Assembly (NCBI RefSeq): GCF_025822245.1
Contig: NZ_JACKTL010000043.1
Span: forward strand, 1 to 64,000
Reading direction: 5' to 3'
Source: Mycolicibacterium hodleri
Lineage (GTDB): Bacteria > Actinomycetota > Actinomycetes > Mycobacteriales > Mycobacteriaceae
Length of the DNA: 64,000 nucleotides
Below, in pieces: positions 6,404 to 13,376 of this stretch; position 1 is the stretch's first letter; each line of letters begins with the position of its first letter. Under the pieces are notes generated by a model that was not told the origin of the DNA, did not search any database, and worked only from the letters and a program-made list of their open reading frames with translations. The position numbers and the translations under genes are program-made.

Positions 6404-8596
6404 TCATTCGGTCGCGATCTCGGGGTGACGGTCTGCTAGCGAGTTGCCGGGCTTTGGTCTACTGCGCGCTTCCAGGCTTGCCTTGCGCCCGCACACCGGG
6501 CAACCGACACCCGTTGCACGGCTGCCGATCACCGCGTGCCAACTGTTGCCGCACACCGGGCACACCCACCACGCCTTTTGTCCGCTGCCGAAGGTCATGT
6601 GTTCGGGGGTCAGCGGGGCGTTCTTGACGTAATCCCACTCGGTGGCCAGGGTCGGCAACTCCGAGGCCAGCGAGCGGGCGCGGGGTCGTCGGATCTCGTC
6701 CTCGGCCGTCGTGGCGGCCCAGGCCGCATCGGTGGCGAGGTAGTCATCGTGGCGTTCGGCATGGTGACCCAGTTGGTCGAGCATCGTAAGAACAGCCTTG
6801 GCGCGAACCACTTCTGAGGAGAACTTCGGAACGACGACATCCCAAGGGCCGATTAGATCTAGCTCCTCCCGGACGCGGATCACCGTCCACCCGGCCGCGG
6901 TCAAGGCCTCCGTCTTGCGTCGATCCTTGTCGTGGCCCTCAGGAGTCTTGTGATATCTGTTGCCATCGAACTCGACGACCACGCTCCAGGTGGGTATGAC
7001 CATGTCGCAGTTCAGTGGTCTGCCCTTTGGCGGGTGGATGATCGTGTGCTCAACCTCGATGGGCACCCCGGCCGCAGTGAGTTCGTGGCGCAGCCGGATC
7101 TCCTCGGCGCTGGTGCCCCACAGGATGCATTTCGGGCAGCCTCGCGCCTTGGTGCGGTTGTTGATCATGGCCTGCCATTCGTGACCGCGGGCGCACAACC
7201 ACCACGCCTTCCTGCCGCTGTTGCCCGTGACATCGGCTGGGGTGAGGTCGCCGTTGCGGGTGGGGTGCCACTGGCTGGCCAGCTCTCCGTCCTGCTCAGC
7301 CAGTGACTGTCCTGAACTTGGCTTTGCATAGGCAACTGCCGACTGTTGGGTCGCACATGCCTTGCAACCGGAACCAACGGCACGACTACCGATTTGGGCT
7401 TCCCAGTCGTTGCCGCAGTCGGGGCACAACCACCAGGCGCGCTTGCCGCTCTTCGCGGTGACCATGGCCGGGGTGAGGTCTCCGTTGCGGGTGGGGTGCC
7501 ATTGCGCGGCGAGTTCAGGCAGGCGCTCGGCCAGCGACTGTCCCGGCTTGGGTGCACCCAGCGCGGCGCCGGCGCGGCGCCGCCCGCACTTCGGGCAGCC
7601 CGAACCACCGCGTGTCCGGCTAATGATGATCGCCGACCATTCGTGTCCGCATGTCGGGCAGAGCCACCAGGCACGGACGTTGCTTGCCCAACGAAAGTTG
7701 GCCGGGTGCAGTGCTCCGTTCTGGACGGGATGCCATTGCGCTGCGACGTCGGGATAGCGTTCCGACAAGGCGGTGCCAGGTGGCACGTTCGGGGGAGGCA
7801 GTGCCCGGTCGGAGTCTTCGAGGGGGAAGGCCTGCGGGGTCCCCGTGGGCGAATGACCGTCGCCTATGTTGTCTGTCTTGGGTGTGACGGCAGGGGCGCG
7901 GCGTCCTCGGCGACTGCATCCGGGGCAGCCAGCGCCGACGGCGCGATTGCCCACTGACGCCTCCCACTCATTTCCGCAGCCGGCGCATCGCCACCATGCC
8001 TTCCGTTTCGCCGAGAACGCCACGTCGCTGGGTATGAGGTCGCCGTTGAGGGTGGGATGCCATTCCGCGGCGACTGCAGGGTTTCGCTCGGCCAACGAGC
8101 CGCCAGGCTTCGGCTTGCGCAACGTGGCGTGCGCGCATTTACGACACGAGCTGCCGCGGCTGCGGCTGGCGACCCAGATCTGCCACTCGTGACCGCAGCG
8201 TCCGCAGAGCCACCAGACCTTCTTGTTGCTGGCGTAGCCGACCGTCTCGGGAGTGAGGTCCTCGTTGAGGCTGGGATGCCATTCAACGGCGACGTCGGGG
8301 AACCGCTCTGCCAGCGAATCACCTGGCTGGGGAAGGCTCTTCAGTCGCCCGGTTTCGCGCCGGGCGCATGCTGGACAGCCGTGACCGTGGGTGCGACTAG
8401 ATACCCGCGCCTGCCAGACGTGAGTACAGGCCGGGCACAGCCAGAACGCCTTAAGCTTGGCGCCACCGGTCACCAGTGACGGGTCGCGATCGTTCAACGT
8501 GGGGTGCCATTGCGCTGCGAGCATTGGATGTGTCGCGCTCAGCGTGTTGGACGGCGTTGCCTGATACAGGTTCTCGTCCGTGTTGCCCGTCGTCAT
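6404..8596 (-). CDS. multi-zinc-ribbon protein with embedded Vsr-like nuclease domain
   Basis: The 730-residue protein consists of zinc-ribbon modules of about 65 residues. Each has the form SLAE-x-P-x-(L/V)A-x-(E/Q)WHP, then WW-x-C-x2-C, then C-x2-C (DUF4379/treble-clef-like). Six modules come first. A nuclease-like domain follows (about residues 493-606, bases 6780-7120), with SAEEIRLRHEL, NCDMVIPTW, VVEFDGNRYH and DRRKTEALTAAGW, the layout of the Vsr/DUF559 branch of the PD-(D/E)xK fold. A seventh ribbon comes next. The sixth ribbon has a CARGH variant. The ATG at 8596 follows GGGGAGGG. The frame ends at a TGA that replaces the Trp of the eighth WHP motif. A role in DNA repair or phage defence is plausible but inferred. 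Confidence 0.85.
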   Translation of the reverse strand: MTTGNTDENLYQATPSNTLSATHPMLAAQWHPTLNDRDPSLVTGGAKLKAFWLCPACTHVWQARVSSRTHGHGCPACARRETGRLKSLPQPGDSLAERFPDVAVEWHPSLNEDLTPETVGYASNKKVWWLCGRCGHEWQIWVASRSRGSSCRKCAHATLRKPKPGGSLAERNPAVAAEWHPTLNGDLIPSDVAFSAKRKAWWRCAGCGNEWEASVGNRAVGAGCPGCSRRGRRAPAVTPKTDNIGDGHSPTGTPQAFPLEDSDRALPPPNVPPGTALSERYPDVAAQWHPVQNGALHPANFRWASNVRAWWLCPTCGHEWSAIIISRTRGGSGCPKCGRRRAGAALGAPKPGQSLAERLPELAAQWHPTRNGDLTPAMVTAKSGKRAWWLCPDCGNDWEAQIGSRAVGSGCKACATQQSAVAYAKPSSGQSLAEQDGELASQWHPTRNGDLTPADVTGNSGRKAWWLCARGHEWQAMINNRTKARGCPKCILWGTSAEEIRLRHELTAAGVPIEVEHTIIHPPKGRPLNCDMVIPTWSVVVEFDGNRYHKTPEGHDKDRRKTEALTAAGWTVIRVREELDLIGPWDVVVPKFSSEVVRAKAVLTMLDQLGHHAERHDDYLATDAAWAATTAEDEIRRPRARSLASELPTLATEWDYVKNAPLTPEHMTFGSGQKAWWVCPVCGNSWHAVIGSRATGVGCPVCGRKASLEARSRPKPGNSLADRHPEIATE

Positions 8597-8770
8597 CTGA
8601 TCCGCGCCCTCCCCGTCAAACAGCATGACATCGTCGTCCGACAGTGGAGGGCGCTGTGGTCGATGGGTGCAACCGTGGTGGTGCGAACTACTCGCGCCGG
8701 CAGAGATCTGCACACGCCAAAATGGTTGAGGCATCCAGGATCGCGCCAAGTGCGCGAGTCGCTCCCGAAA

Positions 8771-9223
8771 CTACTCAGGCTGGACCCAGAGTGTGAAGAC
8801 CTCGCCGTCGACCCGCTTGAGCTTGATCGGCACCTTGAGCGGTCTGACCGTCCGGCCGGGATGAGGCTCCGGTGGACGCCGAATCAGGGAAGTCACCGTC
8901 GCCTTGGCGCTACTCACCAGGTAGGTGGGATGTGCTCCGTGGATGCTGGTGCGGGGCTCACCCCAGGGATCGATCGCGACCCAGAACGGTGGCTGGTTGT
9001 TGCACTGCCGAACCCATTCGCTGTCGGGGTCGCCGTCGAGGTAAAACGCGGGCGACCCCTTCACCGTCCGGTGGCCGCCGATCAACACCTGAATGTAGGT
9101 GAAGAAGTCACTCTCCTGCACGGTGTCGATCCCGCCGACGAGCTTCCAGTGGCTGCCGGGCGTTTCACCGTCGTAGTCGATGTCCTGCGCCGTTGCAGAT
9201 ACCCATACCTGAGGCGTGGTCAT
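8771..9223 (-). CDS. hypothetical protein
   Basis: This frame of about 150 residues has good mycobacterial codon use and no recognised domain. It is Trp- and Pro-rich (QVWVSA, NQPPFWVAIDPWG, RRPPEPHPGR) with no membrane segment or signal peptide. The ATG at 9223 follows AGGAT. An ATG at 9232 is also possible. It lies just upstream of the zinc-ribbon/nuclease gene on the same strand, with 174 bases between them, and could be co-transcribed with it. This makes it a candidate accessory partner, but no function can be assigned. Confidence 0.55.
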   Translation of the reverse strand: MTTPQVWVSATAQDIDYDGETPGSHWKLVGGIDTVQESDFFTYIQVLIGGHRTVKGSPAFYLDGDPDSEWVRQCNNQPPFWVAIDPWGEPRTSIHGAHPTYLVSSAKATVTSLIRRPPEPHPGRTVRPLKVPIKLKRVDGEVFTLWVQPE

Positions 9224-9589
9224 GGAGATCATCCTGCCGGTTCGCGTCGGAACGGCGGAATGAGGAGGCTGCCGCCCCGCGGTACCGCTCAGCGCGCCGG
9301 CATCATGGCACCTCGGTTCCTGCTATCGGCCCGCGACGTCCTGAAGCTGCAGAGTCGTCGCCCCTCCGATCGCCGGGCAGCAAAGGTCTGCTCAGCTCCG
9401 CGGTTACGACGTCGGAGGCCGGGTTCGGGAAGACGACTCGTTGAGTCCACCGAGGCATGCGCCAACGCGTCTCTACGGCGCTGTTACGTCGCGCAACACA
9501 CCGGCGCATATCCGCAGGATGCTGACGCATGGCGCAACACTGCCAAAGATCATTTGCCGCAGCTCAAGGGCTATTTACGCGGGAAAATC
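9224..9589. other. intergenic accessory DNA, no supportable gene
   Basis: This stretch contains only short frames without domain similarity on either strand. It leads into the tRNA/tmRNA-like 3' end at 9590 and is probably flanking sequence of a degraded integrated element. Confidence 0.4.
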
Positions 9590-9617
9590 AAGGGGTTCGA
9601 ATCCCCTTAGCTCCACC
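9590..9617 (+). other. tRNA/tmRNA-like 3' end, probable attachment-site remnant
   Basis: The sequence forms a perfect T-arm (AAGGGG, loop TTCGAAT, CCCCTT) followed by TAGCTCCACC, which resembles the acceptor 3' strand of tmRNA (ssrA) genes. The matching 5' acceptor strand (GGGGCTGA-like) and the body of the RNA are not present upstream. It is therefore a 3' fragment rather than a working RNA gene. Such fragments are typical att sites left by elements that integrate into tRNA or tmRNA genes, and an integrase remnant lies 240 bases downstream. Confidence 0.65.
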
Positions 9618-9766
9618 CCTTGTAAGGCGGGAAACGCCTGGTAGACGGCTTGACCACAAGCCGAGTTTGCCACGTCATCAAGACGTGGTCATCAAAATGT
9701 GTGTTGGCGTGCTCAAATGGGCTCGTGTCCGCAGATGCCGTCACCACAGCACTGTGCGCTCGCGCG

Positions 9767-9852
9767 CGAATTCAGCTCCGGCGCCCCAACGGCTGGCGCA
9801 AGCCCGAAGGCACGGTCGTCGTCGCCAGGCCGTCTAAGTGGGGCAACCCCAG
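9767..9852 (+). pseudogene. DUF4326 gene fragment
   Basis: The frame reads RIQLRRPNGWRKPEGTVVV followed by ARPSKWGNP, the N-terminal core of DUF4326 proteins that are common in mycobacteriophages and mobile elements. The family similarity breaks off at about 9852, where integrase sequence begins in another frame. It is therefore a fused fragment left by deletion inside a prophage or integrative element. Confidence 0.7.
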
Positions 9853-10082
9853 CGGTCGCCCGGGCCCGCGCCGCTGGCCTGACGAAGAAGCCACGCGTGC
9901 ACGACCTTCGGCACACCTGCGCGTCCTGGCTAATCCAGTCCGGCCGCCCACCACCCGCGGTGCAACAGCACCTCGCCATGAGTCCATCCAGATCACCGTC
10001 GGAGTCTAACGGGCACCTGGACCGCTCCAGCGGCCGCGACAACGCCAACGTCATCGGCGCCATGCTGCGGCCGCCAAACTGA
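9853..10082 (+). pseudogene. tyrosine recombinase (phage integrase) C-terminal remnant
   Basis: Translation gives AVARARAAGLTKKPRVHDLR, then HTCASWLIQSGRPPPAVQQHL, then, after a one-base loss near 9974, HESIQITVGV, and after a one-base gain near 10008, GHLDRSSGRDNANVIGAML. This is the C-terminal catalytic part of a tyrosine integrase: the HxxR motif is in DLRHTC, and the H-rich box before the catalytic Tyr is disrupted. The N-terminal half is missing. It belongs with the att-like fragment at 9590. Confidence 0.8.
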
Positions 10083-10090
10083 CTTCCGGC

Positions 10091-10849
10091 TTAGTTGACT
10101 CGCACCGAGTCGATGCTGATGAAGGCGCTTCGGCCGGTGCTCTGGTTCGTGAATGTGGTTCCGGCGGGGCCAGCGTCGATGATCCACGACAACGCCCGAT
10201 AGGTGTTGTAGCCGATGCTCACAACTGGGATGTCGCCGAGGTCGCCGCACACCCACTCTAGGGACCCGCCGGAGGAGAACCTCAAACCGTTCGCTGGGCA
10301 ACCGCCGGCCATTGGCGTGTGAAAGGCAAACGGAGCCTGACAATCCACCTCGGATGCAGAAATTTGGCAGTACGTCTTGCCCGACTTGGTGACGATGAAG
10401 ACCATGCCGTCGCGGGATGGTGCCAGCGCTTGAGGGCCGGATGGAGCTGGCGGCGCAGCCGCCGCCGGGGGAGGAGTCTCCGACTGTTCTTGCAGCGCAA
10501 ACAGAAAGGCGCCCGGGGCGGCTTCCCAGATGAGATGGCTGCCGTCGGCGGTGACGTCGACTGCCACGTCGTGTTCCTTGCCGATGGGGGTCTTGACGGT
10601 GGCGATGCCCTTATAGTCGTTTCCGCTTTTGTTGACCAGGACGACATCGACGACTTTCAACTTCAGCTGCGACAGATCAGGGTCGGAGTCCAGCTTGTCC
10701 TGCATCGACCTCTTGGTGTCGCTGGCCGCGGCGTCGGTGGGCGACATCGTCGAGACCGGTGGTGCTGTTGCCTTACCGGTTGTGTGTGAGCATGCCGGTG
10801 CTGCGAGAAGGGTTAGCATCACCACGATCGCACCAACGATCCTTCCCAT
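10091..10849 (-). CDS. secreted lipoprotein with DUF4333-like domain
   Basis: The protein has about 252 residues. It starts at 10849 (GGGGCAGC just upstream) with a signal peptide MGRIVGAIVVMLTLLAAPAC, which ends in a lipobox whose Cys would be lipidated. A DUF4333-like region follows (LSQLKLKVVDVVLVNKSGND, GIATVKTPIGKEHDVAVDVT), then a Pro/Ala linker and a C-terminal Cys-containing domain (GKTYCQISASEVDCQAPFAF, FSSGGSLEWVCGDLGDIP) resembling small mycobacterial secreted proteins. It is probably a cell-envelope protein of unknown role. The longer upstream frame to 11008 is not supported, because it overlaps the next gene. Confidence 0.8.
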   Translation of the reverse strand: MGRIVGAIVVMLTLLAAPACSHTTGKATAPPVSTMSPTDAAASDTKRSMQDKLDSDPDLSQLKLKVVDVVLVNKSGNDYKGIATVKTPIGKEHDVAVDVTADGSHLIWEAAPGAFLFALQEQSETPPPAAAAPPAPSGPQALAPSRDGMVFIVTKSGKTYCQISASEVDCQAPFAFHTPMAGGCPANGLRFSSGGSLEWVCGDLGDIPVVSIGYNTYRALSWIIDAGPAGTTFTNQSTGRSAFISIDSVRVN

Positions 10850-10857
10850 TGCTGCCC

Positions 10858-11139
10858 CTACCGTCTCGACAACGACTGCCACTCTGCGTAGCTCATCGAA
10901 CGCCATGCCCACTGGCCCGACGCCGCGCAGACGAATGCGCCGCCATTCAGGCCGGAGTAGTTGTCGATAGCGGGTTCGGCGCACGACCCGTGGGGTGGCA
11001 TTGAGCACTCGGCCATAACCTCGGGGCGACTAGGGTCGCAGTCCGGCCAGATGCCCGGCTCCGCCGACGCGGTTGGCGTTGTAGTCGACAAGGCCGTCGC
11101 GAACAGGCCCACCGCGAATAACGTCCCTCGAAAACACAT
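10858..11139 (-). CDS. small secreted protein
   Basis: The 93-residue product has a clear signal peptide (MCFRGTLFAVGLFATALSTT, ending ASA-EP). The mature part has four cysteines (WPDCDP, AECSMP, GSCAEP, AFVCAA) that could form two disulfides, and an aromatic C-terminal tail. It resembles short Cys-rich exported proteins common in mycobacteria. It lies 8 bases upstream of the lipoprotein gene on the same strand, so the two are probably co-transcribed and may act together in the envelope. No known function. Confidence 0.75.
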   Translation of the reverse strand: MCFRGTLFAVGLFATALSTTTPTASAEPGIWPDCDPSRPEVMAECSMPPHGSCAEPAIDNYSGLNGGAFVCAASGQWAWRSMSYAEWQSLSRR

Positions 11140-11194
11140 TTCTGAATCCCAGCTACCTTTCGGATCGGCAGGTTTTGCTTCCAGACGCCCCGGA

Positions 11195-11659
11195 TTAGCC
11201 CTTGCGGCAGTTGGTTGCAGCCTCCGGCGTGCGGTGATTCACTGTGCATGCTCCGTGCCGGAAGACCGTCTGGCTTCCGGGGCCTACCGCGGCCCGCGGC
11301 GCGTGATATTCGGCAAGTGCTGCCTGCTGTTGCGACCGCTGCTGCACGATCCCGACGAGGAGGATTGCTAGGAGTGCCAACCAGATAATCTCCGGAACCC
11401 ACCCGCAAACTGAACGGGTCGTCGAAGGGTTCGCCGCACCGAGTTGCACCGCTACGTATGTGCCGAGCAAGTACGGCCACGCGATCAGAAGCAGGGCAGC
11501 TACGAAGCCGAAGAACCCGCCGCTGTTGTTGCTGGATCGCCGCCGTCGTCGACCGCCCCATGAAGATCCGAGCGACACGGGTCCAGCGCCGACGCCGAAG
11601 CCCTTGTTGGATATACCACCGCGGACACCGAAGGCGCCCCCACCGATACCGATACGCAT
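11195..11659 (-). CDS. membrane protein with glycine-rich N-terminus
   Basis: The protein of about 154 residues begins MRIGIGGGAFGVRGGISNKG, followed by a basic patch (GGRRRRRSS). Two membrane helices follow (about GFFGFVAALLLIAWPYLLGT and VPEIIWLALLAILLVGIV). The C-terminal part is hydrophilic and has two cysteines. The ATG at 11659 is preceded by a G-rich stretch. The 5' extension to 11974 has no coding character. The Gly-rich start followed by Arg resembles DUF4236-type proteins. It precedes the small secreted protein gene on the same strand. Confidence 0.65.
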   Translation of the reverse strand: MRIGIGGGAFGVRGGISNKGFGVGAGPVSLGSSWGGRRRRRSSNNSGGFFGFVAALLLIAWPYLLGTYVAVQLGAANPSTTRSVCGWVPEIIWLALLAILLVGIVQQRSQQQAALAEYHAPRAAVGPGSQTVFRHGACTVNHRTPEAATNCRKG

Positions 11660-12177
11660 TCCAACCCCCTGAGCGGAGGATATTGCGCCGTTGCCAGGAG
11701 CGCCGGTTTTTGCCGAAATACGCGTGCTGTTGGATTGCATCGTCGTGAGCGGGAGTATCACACCCTCGCCCAAAAGGTGTGCTTCGCGGTGGCAGGGTCG
11801 ACGCGCCCATGGGGAGCTTTCGGGGAGTCGTAGCGGCAGCGGCAACGTTGGTCGGGTGTACACCGTCGTCGCCGGGGCCGTCGCGGCAGCTGAGGAGAAG
11901 CAGGGCCGATTCTCGGCCGCCGACTTCGTGGGGGGATGGCTGCTATTCGCAAAGGAGTTGCGCGACAACATCACTCAGGACGTCTAGGTGACATATTCGG
12001 AGACGTGCTCCGCGCCTGCGAAGGGCCGCGCGGGGTTCGTGCCGACGGTCGCCGGTAGCCGCCTCGACGGCCCCGGCCGCGCCATCGTCCGGCTCGAACT
12101 GATGGGCGTCACCAAAGCGGTGGCCATGGTCTACGAGGACGGCGGCTGACGCGCCGGAGCCGGCCGAGATCATCGCC
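11660..12177. other. intergenic/accessory region, no supportable gene
   Basis: Several short frames exist on both strands. One plus-strand frame ends EEKQGRFSAADFVGGWLLFA at about 11987, and another (about 11988-12149) reads GRAIVRLELMGVTKAVAMVY. They look protein-like but have no start signal or recognisable family. They may be remnants of genes from the same degraded element as the integrase. I do not call a gene. Confidence 0.35.
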
Positions 12178-12660
12178 ATGGCCCGCGAGATCCGCCGGGC
12201 CCGCGACGCCGACACCGGACCCACACCCGAGTACGAAGCGCTCTGCGAATCGAAGGGCGCCGACGCCGCAGAGCTCGCCGAACAGCGCCGACTCCGCGAA
12301 CTTGCCAGCTGCCGAACGGCCCAAGCTCCGCGAGCTCGTCGCCGGGATCGCCGCCAGCAAGGCGGTCGAACCGTGATGCCCGAATCCCTCGACGAGAAGC
12401 GCGCCCGCCAGGGCGCGGCCCGCGAGGCGCTCGCCCAGGCGCAGCGTTCCAACCCCGACCCCGCGCCGTCCCTTGACTTCGACTCGCGGCGAAGGGCGCG
12501 CGAGACCGCGACGGCTGCCGAGCGTGCGAAGCAGCAGCGCGCGCGCCTGGCCGAGACCCGCGCCGTCCACGCGCCACTCGGCCACGCCCAAGCCCAGGCC
12601 GCGCACCGCAACTGGTCGGACGTGAATGTCATTCGCGGGCATCGATCGAAGCGAAAAAAC
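12178..12660 (+). pseudogene. possible broken gene with charged, Ala/Arg-rich product
   Basis: The plus-strand frame starts MAREIRRARDADTGPTPEYE and, after an apparent frame disturbance near 12310, continues with MPESLDEKRARQGAAREALA and LDFDSRRRARETATAAERAK. The composition suggests helical coiled coil. An alternative frame at the disturbance gives PKLRELVAGIAASKAVEP, consistent with a one-base shift in one former gene. No family is recognised. The 3' end runs into the convergent TetR gene. Confidence 0.3.
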
Positions 12661-13297
12661 CCGCCACGATCTGCCCGACTTGCGCTTTCAGCTCGCCCAC
12701 CGGGTCGGCGCCGTCGTGCGCTCCGGTGGCGGGTTGCGCCACCAGTAGATGCAACACGGCGAACACGCTGCGGGCCGCCCGCATCGCTGCCACCTTGACG
12801 ATGGTGCCGTCGAACGCTGGGATGATCGCCGTCGAAAGGCGTTCTGCAATAGCCTCTTCCAGCTCCACCACCAGAGCCAAACCGTCGGCGCGGTAGCCGA
12901 CCGAGGGCGGACCGAAGAGGAGTTCTCGTTGGTAGAGCACGGTGTTCTCAGGATCCGCACCGGCAGCGCGAACGATTGGCGCCGTCATGGCAAACACCGC
13001 GTCGGCCGGATCGGTGCAGAAGAGCGATGCTTGTCGACCCGTGTCGATGGCTGCGCGGAATTGTCTGTTGTAGACCATCAACAGCAAGTCGCCTTTCGAC
13101 GATGCGTAGCGAAACAATGTTCCGGCGGCGATGTCGGCGCGCTCGGAGATCTGTTGAGTGGTCACCGCCTCGTAACCGTGCTCGGCAAACAGGTTGGCTG
13201 CGGCGTCGAAGATGCGGTCGCGTTTGTCTTGCATGTTCCGCATCCGCCGACCGCCGCGGCTGGTCAGCCCGTCGTTGGGTTCCTTGACCGTCGGCAT
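12629..13297 (-). CDS. TetR family transcriptional regulator
   Basis: The product has 222 residues. The N-terminal helix-turn-helix is clear (RDRIFDAAANLFAEHGYEAV, TTQQISERADIAAGTLFRYA, SSKGDLLLMVYN). The C-terminal ligand-binding domain is family-specific. An internal ATG (MRNMQDKRDR) is an alternative start. It is the third gene after the ABC-like gene and the YhgE/Pip gene in the same direction, so it probably autoregulates the exporter operon. A palindrome at 16094-16123 is the best operator candidate. A related 8-mer (ACTCAATA) lies at 13338-13345, upstream of this gene. Confidence 0.9.
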   Translation of the reverse strand: MPTVKEPNDGLTSRGGRRMRNMQDKRDRIFDAAANLFAEHGYEAVTTQQISERADIAAGTLFRYASSKGDLLLMVYNRQFRAAIDTGRQASLFCTDPADAVFAMTAPIVRAAGADPENTVLYQRELLFGPPSVGYRADGLALVVELEEAIAERLSTAIIPAFDGTIVKVAAMRAARSVFAVLHLLVAQPATGAHDGADPVGELKAQVGQIVAGFFASIDARE

Positions 13298-13376
13298 ATC
13301 AGCCCCAACCTCTCCTAGTTTGCTCGCTGGTGAATGTACTCAATAGTCGTGACCGGGGGACAGGCCAATCGACGTG

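Noticed and set aside
6404..6406. Selenocysteine or programmed readthrough at the TGA
   Set aside because: The codon replaces a conserved Trp in a repeat. No recoding element is recognisable and no Sec enzyme family is involved. Simple mutation or sequencing error is more likely.
9590..9617. A complete tRNA or tmRNA gene
   Set aside because: Only the T-arm and 3' acceptor strand are present. No 5' acceptor, anticodon arm or tag-peptide region lies upstream.
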